A DNA stretch of 64,000 nt, taken from positions 23,279,885 to 23,343,884 of the forward strand of contig OX438751.1 of the NCBI GenBank assembly GCA_949316235.1, written 5' to 3'. A program made the translations under genes and the position numbers. How positions within the stretch are numbered: position 1 is the stretch's first letter; each line of letters starts with the position of its first letter. The DNA is from Oegoconia quadripuncta (Eukaryota; Arthropoda; Insecta; Lepidoptera; Autostichidae). The notes beneath the pieces were generated by a model. That model was not told the DNA's origin. It saw only the letters and a list, made by a program, of their open reading frames with translations, and ran no database searches. This document shows positions 53,739-62,939 of the stretch, in pieces.

Positions 53739-54066
53739 CGAGCGTCGGTGGCTCAGCGCTTAAGACGCGGTCTCCTAATTTGGGAAGTCCTGGTTCGGAT
53801 CAGCGTACCACTGGTTAGTTTCCTTACTCGTCAATTTCACACCGATTCACCAGTTTACTCATTAAACAGTATCGATAGTTAGTCATTCGATGAGTCGGGT
53901 TCGAATGAGTTTTTAAATTGAATGCTACTGCTACTGCTCTTAAACGGTGAAGGAAAATTCTAAGGCATGTGAAGTCCCCAACCCGCATTAGGCCAGCGTG
54001 GTGGACTATGGCCTATACTCCCTCATATACGAGGCAAGGCCAACAGTGTGATGTTTACGGGCTGAG
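53739..54066 (+). mobile_element. SINE3, full length with internal expansion
   Basis: Starts CGAGCGTCGGTGGCTCAGCG, has a decayed B box (CCTGGTTCGGATCAGC), and ends GATGTTTACGGGCTGA. A ~100-bp segment (TGGTTAGTTTCCTTACTCGT through TTCGATGAGTCGGG) differs from the copy at 49015. Confidence 0.8.
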
Positions 54067-54251
54067 ATGTTTACTGAGATACGTCCGTACACATACATAA
54101 CAACCGTCGTTTAACGTCGGCGGTTTAAAAAAAGTGACGTCTGTTGCCCATCATTCAAGGGTATTTGGCTTGACTGATTTAAGTATAAAAAATAGTAGTA
54201 TTTACATCGTCATCTAATAAATCGTCTTTTTAGTTCGTTATATTTGCAATC

Positions 54252-54254
<3 letters not shown>

Positions 54255-54287
<33 letters not shown>

Positions 54288-54293
54288 AGAATG
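54255..54293. repeat. T39 homopolymer
   Basis: A 39-bp T run of unknown origin, possibly the tail of a degraded minus-strand retro-insertion. Confidence 0.8.
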
Positions 54294-54795
54294 GGATCGC
54301 TCTTGACCTTAATCTGGACTAATGTCGATATAAGGTCTACGATGGAACGAGCTTTCCCAGAAGATGCCTATTTATTTATTTATAAATACTTATGTTGTTA
54401 TCAATGTAACAATTTCTACTGTTTATTTTTAGTATCACGTATTGTATCCCGGATCATGTGAAATGAATCCCCTTTAGGTACAATAAATTGGGAACCCCTT
54501 CCTTTTTCAAATCGGTTAAAAAGTAATTTTAATACACCCTGTAAAAGAAATGGCGATCTAAAAACTATTTAATCTAAAAGCTCGTATATTCCAGGTAAGC
54601 AATGGTAAGCCAGCGCTTTCATGAGATTACGGTCATGAAATAAAAATCCATTCCGCTTATAATTTCAGATTAGACTCAAACCGGCTCGTGTAGGGTTTTA
54701 TTTATTGTATTGCACTGATCCAAAACTCTTTGGACCTTTATCTTTTTATCCCACTGGATTTGGGATCTACGAAATAAAGCCAAGAGAATGGTTTG

Positions 54796-55119
54796 TTTGT
54801 TTTAATTGCGGTTCGCCGACCTCGAGGTTTCAAGCGTTTATGACAGATAGAGCAAAGAATAATATCATATATACTATGAGGTATATATTCAGATAGTATT
54901 CAAACACAAAAGTAGAAATAAAAGATAATATATATATATATACAAGCATAAAATAGCGTAGAAAGCAGAAAAAACAGAAATTATCATTAAACATATAGTA
55001 CCTACCACCATACCCCCTGTAGAATACCATTGTAAACATACTATCAAAAAAAAGTAATAAAAGAAATCAACAATAAACAAAATTAAGCAAAAAATGTCTC
55101 CGATCATCGTCGGAGGAAA

Positions 55120-55156
<37 letters not shown>

Positions 55157-55287
55157 CGTTTATGACACATCTCTCGTATTACTGGCAATATCACGCACGG
55201 TATAGCCTTTTCGAATCCAGGAGGAGTCCGTGGTGTTTATGAAAGCAAGAGGCCGAGCTGCACTCAACCATAAGGTTTGCCTTAGTC
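54796..55287. repeat. tandem duplication, left copy (split by a retro-insertion)
   Basis: TTAATTGCGGTTCGCCGACC, CTCGAGGTTTCAAGCGTTT, then (after the 310-bp insertion) TCGTATTACTGGCAATATCA, CGAATCCAGGAGGAGTCCG and GAGCTGCACTCAACCATAAG. The same ~170 bp recur at 55505-55674 with about a dozen differences. A SINE1 lies exactly between the two copies. Confidence 0.85.
54846..55155 (+). mobile_element. poly-A retro-insertion with 12-14 bp target duplication
   Basis: GCGTTTATGACA occurs at 54834-54845 and again at 55156-55167, straight after an A run of 34 (55122-55155). The inserted ~276 bp are AT-rich and end CCGATCATCGTCGGAGGAAA, then CT before the tail. This end is LINE-like (5'-truncated 3' UTR), but I cannot name the family. 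The long unbroken A tail and intact duplication imply a recent event. The frames called inside (54830-55107) are artefacts of AT richness. Confidence 0.85.
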
Positions 55288-55290
55288 CTT

Positions 55291-55504
55291 ATTTTTTATG
55301 TTAAATGAAGATGAGGTCGAAGGTGGAAAAGCGTACTGGCTATCTTATCTCTGACAATCGGAACACAACAATGCTATTAACATAACATTTAAAATGCCCC
55401 ACCACTAACCAAACCGAGTACTTAAACATGTACCCCGCTGGGGATCGAACCTGCGACCTCCGAATAGTAAACCCAATGTTGTTTACATTGAGCTACGGAG
55501 GTGT
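55291..55504 (-). mobile_element. SINE1 between tandem copies
   Basis: A T run is joined directly to ATGTTAAATGAAGATGAGG, so the last ~35 bp of the usual 3' end are deleted. Head GAGCTACGGAGG at the right. The GGAAACCCCAAC segment is also missing. Confidence 0.85.
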
Positions 55505-55674
55505 TTGTGTTTTAATTGCGATTCGCCGACCTCGAGGTTTCAAGCGTTTTGACACTTCTCTCGTATTACTGGCAGTATTACGCACGGTAGCCTTTTCGAA
55601 TCCAGGAGCAGTCCGTGGTGTTTATGTAAGCAGGAGGCTGAGCTGCACTCAACCATAAGTTTGGCCTTAGTACC
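55505..55674. repeat. tandem duplication, right copy
   Basis: TTAATTGCGATTCGCCGACC through GAGCTGCACTCAACCATAAG and CCTTAGTACC, unbroken. It shows what the left copy looked like before the poly-A insertion (AAGCGTTTTGACACTTCTCT). Confidence 0.85.
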
Positions 55675-55679
55675 TTAGT

Positions 55680-56090
55680 GGAAGTGCTAATCATCTTTTC
55701 CCACTTATATACTCTATTTCTTTCTTTAATTAATCTTCGATCCAGGGGAGCAATAGATTAAGGCATCGTCCACCTTCAGTAGTTGCCGAGGAGGGAAGTG
55801 GGAAACTTATTTTTCCTGCTTACATACTTTTGGTCTTCTTTTAAATACTCTCGAGCCCAAGGTAGCAACAGAGTCACGTAGGTCACTGGTCCTTTTGTCA
55901 CTGTCGATTCTAGGTTATAAGAGTTACAGTAGGAGTGAAAATGAAATGAAAGGAGTGGTGAGGAGGCGGGATTGTTGACGTCCATCCCTGACATCAGAGG
56001 CCGTACGACAAAGTAGTGGTTATAATAGACCATTATTTCAGTTTCCTAGTGACAAGGGGAATCGAATAGCTCTATGGCGTTGGCCGATTG
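55680..56090. other. unassigned
   Basis: No frame or repeat recognised, though CGATCCAGGGGAGCAATAGA near 55740 has the look of decayed LINE sequence. Confidence 0.3.
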
Positions 56091-56094
56091 ACCG

Positions 56095-56205
56095 ATGCTG
56101 ACTGACCGAAAAATGCTTAGCCCTATTTTTATTTCCAATAGATTTAAATTGACATTCAACAAATGATATCATGTATCTTACGTTGAAATAAATGCTTGAA
56201 GTTTG
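56095..56205 (+). mobile_element. LINE 3' UTR remnant
   Basis: CTGACCGAAAAATGCTTAGC, ATTGACATTCAACAAATGAT and GTTGAAATAAATGCTTGAAG. Same family as 13665-13895, nearly identical over 100 bp. Confidence 0.65.
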
Positions 56206-56499
56206 ATTCGCCAAATACCGTGGTATGGAATTTGGAGGATGAAACGAAACCTCATGATTGTCGATTTATATTCAGTTGTCCGTCCAGAGTTCCAAGGTGA
56301 ACTCGTCTGGAGTCATCACAATTTTCGAACTTCTTGCCTCTTTTCTAACACGTTTACTCGCGGTAGCCCTATGTTAGCCCCGCTCACTGCATCTAGGCAC
56401 ACTCCGCGTTGTATAATAAAAATTATACTAACCTAGACTAGGACCTACTAATTTCATTTAGTATATTTTTCTAATATATATACATATATATATATGTAA

Positions 56500-56568
56500 T
56501 AACTTTATCACGGAAATTTGTTTATCCCGCGGGCACTACTCACTTTATCTGGATAAAAAGTATTCTAT

Positions 56569-56610
<42 letters not shown>

Positions 56611-56743
56611 TAAATGTTTTAATCCAGGGTATATTCTACCTACACACAAAACTATATCCAAATCCAAAGGGACGGATAAAGATCCGTTTCGCCGTGATTG
56701 AGCAAAAAACATCCAAACTTTTACATTTATAATATTAGTTAGA
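56500..56743 (-). mobile_element. non-autonomous Helitron, minus strand, 3'-truncated, with T39 run
   Basis: On the minus strand the 5' end is TCTAACTAATATTATAAATG preceded by A, then AAACTTTTGGATG-like sequence and TTGCTCAATCACGG, as in 62536-62749. A 39-bp T run (56570-56608) splits it. The 3' hairpin and CTAG end are replaced by a (TA)n tract at 56465-56500. Confidence 0.72.
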
Positions 56744-56749
56744 TATATT

Positions 56750-57115
56750 GAATAGCCCGTGTATATCTCAGACCTTTTAGAAAACTCAGTCCCAGCACTA
56801 TTCATAAGCAGATGGAAAGAACAGGCGACAAATAAATGACAAGGAATAACCTGAAATTGATGTCCTGACTAAGTCATCGTAACCCACATTTTTTGCTTGA
56901 AATAGAAGAAATGTCCATATTCATGGCTGGCCATCTTTCTTCGGTAATCGATGATCGTTCTGAATGAATGACCGGCTGTGCCGTGACCCGGTCAGACGGA
57001 CCCGTAATATCCGGTCAGTGAGCGAGTCATACGGGGGCGGAAATTTCATCAAATCTGCCGAGCGTTTCGTTGATAACCACTTATCGTGAACGAAATGTGG
57101 ATATCCATGCTTGCT
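56750..57115. other. unassigned
   Basis: Contains a GC-richer section at 56960-57060 (GTGACCCGGTCAGACGGACC) that may belong to the LINE ending at 57190, but no frame is readable. Confidence 0.3.
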
Positions 57116-57119
57116 GCAG

Positions 57120-57190
57120 CATGGTGATTGCTTTCCATCAGGCGACCCGCATGCTCGTTTGCCGCCCTATCATTTAAAAAAAAAATATAT
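57120..57190 (+). mobile_element. LINE 3' end (GCTCGTTTGCCGCCC type)
   Basis: GGTGATTGCTTTCCATCAGG, then CGACCCGCATGCTCGTTTG and CCGCCCTATCATTTAAAAA: a very frequent 3' terminus of lepidopteran LINEs, with its A tail. Confidence 0.7.
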
Positions 57191-57194
57191 AAAA

Positions 57195-57505
57195 TTTCTT
57201 TGGATTTCTCATACTTACTCAAATTAGCCGTTAATAACGCACGTATAATTCTCGTAACCAGGAAATCAAATTTTGTTTGAATTCCCAGTAATGTTCCTTG
57301 TCTCTGGCTGTAGTCTCTTTTCCCTGGAGAAATATGACAAAATTTTCTGAAGTGTAACTTTCAACGTTATATAATAAACAGAACAATAAAAACTCAATAA
57401 TCAAGACCTAAATGGTGAAAACAGAAAGCATCTCATAAATCAGCAATAATCGGTACTTAAATCTGCATTTCTGTCTCCAAAATATGTATTCCAAATACCA
57501 CTAGA
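57195..57505. other. unassigned
   Basis: Nothing recognised. Confidence 0.35.
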
Positions 57506-57509
57506 TAGT

Positions 57510-57766
57510 TTTATTTTATGCACGACGGGTTTCTACCTGACCTCAATCACACCTGATGTTAAGTGAAGATGAGGTCGAAGGTGGAAGCGTACTGACCCGG
57601 AAACCCCAACACATTTGGGGGACGGGCTGTCTTATCTCTGACAACCGGAGCACAACAATGCTATTAACATTGCTGCTTGGCGGCAGATTTAGATAAGAGG
57701 TGGTAGCTAGCTAGGAGGACATTTTAAAATGCCCTACCACCAATAAAACCGAGTACTTAAACTTGG
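57510..57766 (-). mobile_element. SINE1, headless
   Basis: TTATTTTATGCACGACGGGT tail, full body with GGAAACCCCAACACATTTGG, ending at CCGAGTACTTAAACTTGG. The tRNA-like head is absent. Confidence 0.87.
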
Positions 57767-57833
57767 GTACAATTACGAGAATATGAGAAAAACGAAACAC
57801 GTACTACATTTAATTAGAATGGTACGTATATCA

Positions 57834-57849
57834 CAGTTAGGTTAGGTTT
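57834..57849 (+). repeat. TTAGG telomere-like repeats, left of R1 insertion
   Basis: CAGTTAGGTTAGGTTTA: two TTAGG units, the canonical insect telomeric motif, at an interior position. Confidence 0.6.
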
Positions 57850-57858
57850 ACTTTGTTT

Positions 57859-58236
57859 ACAAAGACGGCGAGGGCGGAGACGACGACGCTACGCGCATCT
57901 CCTTCCGCCCCCATAGGCGAATCGCCCAGGCGGTAGGTCGGGGGGCCCACCGCCACACACGGGCAAAAGACTGAGGGTGTCTCCCACGAACCGGGGCACC
58001 CTACAACGGCCGGAAGGCACGCGTAAACGTGTCTAGCGTTGGGGCGGTGGCAGTGGTATTCGTCAGGGAGCCTGCACCGCCCTTCATAGACGCAGAGGGT
58101 TCATCGCTGGGTTTTAGTGGGTATACCGGGCAATCGCCCGGGAGTCCCACATAACTGCGCAGCTCCCCCCCGAGGAGCTGCGTAGTATGCGGAACGCATT
58201 TCCCAGCGTCAAAAAAAAAAAAAAAAAAAAAAAAAA
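57859..58236 (+). mobile_element. R1-type LINE 3' UTR with A26 tail and target duplication
   Basis: GC-rich sequence from ACAAAGACGGCGAGGGCGG to CATTTCCCAGCGTC and A26 (58211-58236). GGGTTTTAGTGGGTATACC, the hairpin GGGCAATCGCCC and GGAGTCCCACATAACTG match the end of the R1 copy at 58531-59286. ACTTTGTTT lies on both sides (57850-57858, 58242-58250) as a target duplication. No ORF is retained. TTAGG repeats lie just outside on both sides. Confidence 0.78.
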
Positions 58237-58250
58237 GGTTAACTTTGTTT

Positions 58251-58277
58251 GTTAATTAGGTTAGGTTAGGTTGGAAA
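58251..58277 (+). repeat. TTAGG telomere-like repeats, right of R1 insertion
   Basis: TTAATTAGGTTAGGTTAGGTTGG: three TTAGG units and a degenerate fourth. With 57834-57849 it would form one short array before the R1 insertion. Confidence 0.65.
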
Positions 58278-58380
58278 CATGAGAAACAGAACCGAATCGC
58301 TCCGTTTTAGAAATCTATTCATTAACTTGACTATGCCACATGACACCTATTTGAGCTCGTAAATAGTTCATGTAATTAAT

Positions 58381-58520
58381 TATTGTTGACAAAATAATCT
58401 GTTGATCTAATGAACCATTGATATAACAAATTATTGATACAATAAATGGTTGACCTGTTACACTGTTGACCTATTGGTGGTGATATAACGAAAGTTGATC
58501 TAAAGAATGTTGATTTTAGG
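58381..58520 (+). repeat. ~16-bp phased degenerate repeat array
   Basis: TTGA(T/C) recurs about nine times at 14-17 bp spacing (for example GTTGATCTAATGAACCA, TTGATATAACAAATTA, TTGATACAATAAATGG). The consensus is close to TTGATNTAACGAAAG. It resembles the interior of the MITE at 50434-50685. Terminal repeats are not clear because the R1 insertion begins within 11 bp of its right end. Confidence 0.7.
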
Positions 58521-58530
58521 TACCAATCCC

Positions 58531-59286
58531 TTTTTTTTTTTTTTTTTTCGAGGGGAAATACGTTTACGCATTGGGGCAGCGACGGGGATATGTGGGACTC
58601 CCCGCTCCAATGACAGGAGCGGGACTACCCACTAAAACCCCCCGGCGACCTTCCTCGGCAGTAGGGAGGACCTGGGAACGCATAAGCGGCTCCAGGTCGT
58701 CCCCCGCCCCGCCTCCCCTCACAAGGGGAGGCCCGTTCCCGGAGGGCGGCTAGCGCGCCCTCCGCGGGAGCACTGTCGAGTCTCACACCGCGATCAGCGA
58801 GCGGTATGAGGCGCGACAGTGCCCGATGCGACGACACCCCCCGGTCGCTCCGGGGGGTGTCATCCTCTCCCGGGTCGCGTCCGGCGGCTACATCGCCCCG
58901 AGATGTAGCCGCCCGCGACCCCGGGCGACGTGCAGGGGGGCTAGCGAGCGTTGCCGCCCCCCCGACGTCGCCTCCTGCGAGCGGGATCGGCCCTCTCCCG
59001 ATCCCGCTCTGCGGCCTCCTTCTGGAGCATGACTGCCTCGCAGAAGGAGGCCGCTGCCCTCCAACCCTCCTCGCTCGCCAGCATAGCCGCGACTAATGCT
59101 GGCGGGGACAGATCTCGTCCGATCCGGTCGACCAGGTCTCGACGCTCGGACTGCCACGCCGGGCAGTCCTCCAGCGTGTGCTGGGCGGAGTCCTGGTCGG
59201 ACGCGCAGTGGTGGCATCGTGCCGTCTCCTCCCGTCCGATTCGACTCGATTCGAAACGACCGAAGCACAAATCCAATCCAATCCAA
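58531..59286 (-). mobile_element. R1-clade LINE, 5'-truncated, with 10-bp target duplication
   Basis: ACCAATCCCT lies at 58522-58531 and 59287-59296. The insert starts with an 18-T run (A tail) and is GC-rich. Minus-strand coding runs from about 59250 to the stop at 58941, followed by a ~390-bp 3' UTR containing the GGTTTTAGTGGGTAGTCCC motif shared with 57859-58236. Frames called on the plus strand at 58571-59448 and the overlapping minus frames are GC-driven shadows. Confidence 0.87.
58941..59250 (-). pseudogene. R1-clade ORF2 C-terminus with CCHC zinc knuckle
   Basis: The frame reads RIGREETARCHHCASDQD, then SAQHTLEDCPAWQSERRDLV, LSPPALVAAMLASEEGWRAA, ASFCEAVMLQKEAAERDRE and a basic RRRRRRGGG end. 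C-x2-C-x8-H-x4-C is the zinc knuckle that follows the RT in R1-group ORF2, and QHTLExCPAW plus SFCExVMxxKExAERxRE are family hallmarks. The RT and endonuclease are missing by 5' truncation. The frame is intact to its stop, which suggests a fairly young insertion. Confidence 0.88.
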
Positions 59287-59299
59287 ACCAATCCCTACA

Positions 59300-59680
59300 A
59301 ATATGGTAGTCATGTTAAAATAAAAAAAAGCATCTTTGTCCTTCCTTGTTACCTAAATATTGTAACAAAGACTCTTACAAAACTTATTCGTAATCCGTTC
59401 CCTTATTCTTATTTCTCAACTCTCATAAGTTCTACAGTACAACAGTGAAGACTTTCGTCTGACTGTGGGAGCGGAGTGTCGGTAGACATAAAAAATGTGA
59501 ACCAATTTCACTCGCCGCCCGCATACTGTCATGAATATTAACCACTTTGCGCCATCTGCATAGACTCAGCTTTTTAGATGCAGAGAGGACATGTCAAAAC
59601 ATAAGAAGTAAAGCTACCAAGCATATTGTACCTATTATTTTCCATTAGATCAGGTACAGATTTTTTTAAATCATATCGGT
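59300..59680. other. unassigned
   Basis: No feature recognised between the R1 insertion and the next SINE1. Confidence 0.35.
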
Positions 59681-59686
59681 ACATGA

Positions 59687-60019
59687 AACCGCCTCCGTGG
59701 TTCAATGTAAACAATAGGGTTTACGATTCGAAAGTCGCGGGTTCGATCCCCAGCGGATCATGTTTAGTACTCGGTTTGGTTGGTGGTAGGTGATATTAAA
59801 TGTCCGCCTGGCTAGCTACCACCATCTTATCTAAATCTGCCGCCAAACAGCAATGTTACTACCGTTGTTGTGTTCCAGTTGTCAGAGATAAGATAGCCAG
59901 TCCCCCAAATAGGATGGGGTTTTTCCGGGTTAGTACGCTGCCTTCTTCGGCCTCATCTTCACTTAGCATCAGGTGTGCTTGAGGTCAAGTGGTAACCCGT
60001 TGTGCCTATAAAAAAAAAA
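59687..60019 (+). mobile_element. SINE1, full length
   Basis: AACCGCCTCCGTGGTTCAAT head, B box GGGTTCGATCCCC, body, and TTGTGCCTATAAAAAAAAAA tail. Good pol III boxes. Confidence 0.92.
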
Positions 60020-60024
60020 CAAAA

Positions 60025-60648
60025 CTAAATTTGACCTAGGCGCAGTAGTTTATAAATCATAAATACTTTTGGTAATTATATACTGTCTAATATAACACTG
60101 AAATCCAAAATCTTTGGCCAACATAGAAGGTATAAATCTATCCCAAAAAATTACTTTCAGTCTTTTTCTTTTTACAAAGAGTCTCACAGCGGTATATACC
60201 TACTGTATATGCAGCAGCATTCTTTTAAATATCGGAACCATTGCGTTTGATGGAGTCAAAACTGTCAATGAAGATAACAATATTCCAATATCTGCAATCA
60301 ATAAAATATCTCCTAGTTAAGAATTTTAGAGAAATAATTGAAAATGGTTGGCCTATCATGCTACGATACGATACTCGAGCTGGATAAGAATAAAACAGCA
60401 TGGAATAATAGACACACAATAGGTACACAATAGTTATGGCTCTCATTGTGACGGCGCTTCATTATTAGGATTTGACATACTATAAATGGAAAAGTATTGA
60501 AATAACCATATTTCTTGTATATAGGGCACTACCATAGTAGTATCATTTTAACCTTTTTTTTTAATCAGATTGTATTTTTTTTACAACAAAAATAATAACA
60601 TTAAATAATCAAATACAATACTTAAGAGGTAATAATAAAGATTATATA
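60025..60648. other. unassigned AT-rich sequence
   Basis: Small frames on both strands, none with family features; (TA)n at 60643-60654 just before the next element. Confidence 0.35.
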
Positions 60649-60652
60649 TATA

Positions 60653-61225
60653 TATGTCGTAGAAGATGGATTCGGGTGGGCGTTGCTAGCGACCGGGACA
60701 GTGTCAATCGCGTGGTAAAGGGTTGCTCGGGCAATGGCGACATTATTGCAAGCTACTATAGGCGAATAGATATCGTATACACATTCGATTATGATCATGA
60801 AACCTGAGATGCTTACTGGTGAATAGTAAACATTTGCACGCCCCTCATGCCATACAACTCGGCCCCCGCGTGCAGTCTGTGGAATTCAACCGGCCCTGGT
60901 ATTCAATTCCTCCTTGCTCAAATCCCATGATCAACTTCTTATTAACTAACGACTCACCGGATTCTTCCACGCGTCGGTGATATTAGGTAATCAGAATCAC
61001 TCACAGTCTTTGATGTGTTCAGTGGAGCTCCTACTCCTTTGAAGGCTGGTAGCAAAGTCTCCGTAATTTTCGATGTGCAGACCTTATATTACTGTTACGT
61101 CGTGACGTGTGTTTCCGGCGATACCAGCGCCACCAGGTTTACTTCCCATTAACCACGTATTATGATAGTCAGTTGACCGTTCGAATAATGAATTCTATCG
61201 CTAATTTATCGCTATCTGCGACATA
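60653..61225 (+). mobile_element. TATGTCG-ended MITE, reference copy, 573 bp
   Basis: TATATGTCGTAGAAGATGG at the left; TTATCGCTATCTGCGACATA at the right (the inverse of TATGTCGCAGATAGCG). Landmarks: GGGCGTTGCTAGCGACCGGG, GACTCACCGGATTCTTCCAC, CAGTGGAGCTCC and CAGTTGACCGTTCGAATAAT. Only ~11 bp of the ends are inverted; the target duplication is probably TA. It resembles no family I can name. Confidence 0.78.
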
Positions 61226-61229
61226 CATT

Positions 61230-61600
61230 TTACATTTATCGTATCTACGATATTTTAGTCTATAGAAGAAAAACACGGCAGCACAGCACCGCGGCGTCGA
61301 TTGCTCCGCTTACGATCCTTGAGGGTCGTATTTCAGTCGCAACTGCCTGTTACAGATTACGTCCAATTTTCTTTGCTAGTACATTGAATACGCCTCAATT
61401 GGAGGCGTTTGAACTATTGCTGCGACGGCACTGAGATGTGGTAGGGATTTTAGAGATTGAAAGATAAAGGTTGATTTGTGTTGTTATTTTGACAAGATTG
61501 TGTCAAACGATAGGTTTTAGAGTAAGGTGAAATCTTGTACCGTTGAATTGTGTTGATTGAGATATCGGAGTAATATTAACAAATAAGTATACATAGATTT
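61230..61600. other. unassigned
   Basis: One short hairpin ATACGCCTC-AATT-GGAGGCGTTT at about 61389-61410; otherwise nothing. Confidence 0.35.
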
Positions 61601-61604
61601 TTTT

Positions 61605-62130
61605 TAATGGTTATTTGGATACGCTTTTGACCACAATCTCACCCGATGGGAAGTGCCGATGTGGCCGAAGATGAAGCATACGATCTCAGTAGATGCCTAT
61701 TCACCCTGCTCTTGAAAATCCCAAGGTTGTAGGATTCAGGAAAGACTGACGCCGGAAGGGAGTTCCATGGCTTGGCTGTTCGCTTTATGAATGAAGAGTC
61801 GAACCGCTTAGTGCGACTGTTCGGTATGTTAAGTTCATATGGATGGAATCCCTCCCCGCGCCTAGTAGTCCGAAGATGAAATGGCGATGGTGGAATAAGA
61901 TTGTGTAATTCCAATGCACACTCACCGAAGTGCATCCTGTAAAAGACAGAGCGACCTTGCGACGGTGTTCGAGGCTCTGCAATTTAGCAGTGATCGAATG
62001 GTCACCAATGAGTCTTTTGGCACGTCGCGTCGTTCCACAGAATCGAGTGCAGCCAGTTGGTACTTGGCTGAACCTTTACAACTTTACAAGACACAGCCAA
62101 TCGCTATCATTTGTGCTTTCTTGAACTCTA
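61605..62130 (-). mobile_element. LINE 3' fragment, RT C-terminus with frameshifts
   Basis: Minus strand, beginning about 62085: YQLAALDSVERRDV-type text, then (after frame changes) LQSLEHRRKVA, FYRMHFGECALELHNLIPPS and TTRRGEGFHPYELNIPNSRT. It continues KRFDSSFIKRTAKPWNSLPA and FPESYNLGIFKSRVNRHLL, stopping near 61639. This is the familiar post-RT tail (HGECSEELxxLIPxxxFxxRT, SFIPRTxxLWNxLPxxVFPxxYNLxxFKxRV). The 3' UTR is short and ends with a T run at about 61600. Its 3' end is also at 43848 and as the insertion at 34229. Confidence 0.85.
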
Positions 62131-62164
62131 TGTCGTATTTCTACTGCTGGACAGAAGACTTTCT

Positions 62165-62530
62165 CTAACAATTAGTGCAGTATTACAGTTGAAGTTATAT
62201 ACCGTTCCATCAAATAATGAAAGCGTCTATCATTTTGTCCATAATAATTGTTTTACTAAGATATTGATTACTGATTTGGTTTCCGTTCGATCTTTGTCAG
62301 TGTTAATCATATCATCATATCATATAATCTTTGGGAAGATATAGTTCATATTTATGATAATAATGATTGAAGAGGTCAATTCATATTAATATCGCTATTA
62401 TTTACTGATGTTCTTGATTGCTAAATTTCTTCAAAATCTATAAATAGAGTCTTGTATATGCTGTTCTATCAGAGGATTAAAAAAAGAGGTCTACTTAGTC
62501 TCTGTTTCTATCCCTATAGCGTGGATAATA
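62165..62530. other. unassigned
   Basis: AT-rich; no recognised feature. Confidence 0.35.
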
Positions 62531-62535
62531 TTGTA

Positions 62536-62749
62536 TCTAACTAATATTAAAAATGTAAAAGTTTGTTTATTTGTTTCTTGCTCAATCGCGGTGAACGGAT
62601 TTGAATGAAATTTGGTATATAGGTAGAACATACCCTGGATTAAAACAAGGGATATTTTTTATCCCGATAAAGTGAGTAGTTCCCGCGGGATAGACTAATA
62701 TACGCGATAAAGTTATTCCACCCGGGCGAAACTGCGGGCGGAAAGCTTG
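62536..62749 (+). mobile_element. non-autonomous Helitron, 214 bp
   Basis: Starts TCTAACTAATATTAAAAATG after an A and ends with a CCCGGGCGAAACTGCGGGCG hairpin, then AAAGCTTG followed by T. This is the TC...CT(T/A)G pattern of the Helitron at 14241 but longer, with the internal TATCCCGATAAAGTGAGTAG and TTCCCGCGGGATAG phrases. Non-coding. Confidence 0.83.
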
Positions 62750-62780
62750 TGTAAAATAACCATAGAAACTATACATTAAC

Positions 62781-62937
62781 CATCTTATTCATAAACTCTT
62801 ACAAAAGCTTTATAAGCCCGTTTTAGTTAAAGTGTGTTTTGTCTCAGTCATTCATACATAAGCAAAAGGTTGTAATGAAAGAAAGTGACAAAACATACTT
62901 TAACTAAAACGTTTGTAAATTTTTATGAATAAGACGG
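62781..62937. mobile_element. MITE, CATCTTATTCATAAA ends
   Basis: CATCTTATTCATAAACTCTT and TTTTAGTTAAAGTGTGTTTT on the left are matched, inverted, on the right (AAAACATACTTTAACTAAAA, ATTTTTATGAATAAGACGG). It is about 157 bp with arms of ~60 bp that contain a short indel. Non-coding. Confidence 0.78.
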
Positions 62938-62939
62938 TG

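Noticed and set aside
58571..59448. Several long plus-strand frames
   Set aside because: They are antisense to the R1 ORF2 C-terminus on the minus strand, which has clear zinc-knuckle motifs; GC richness removes stops on the other strand.
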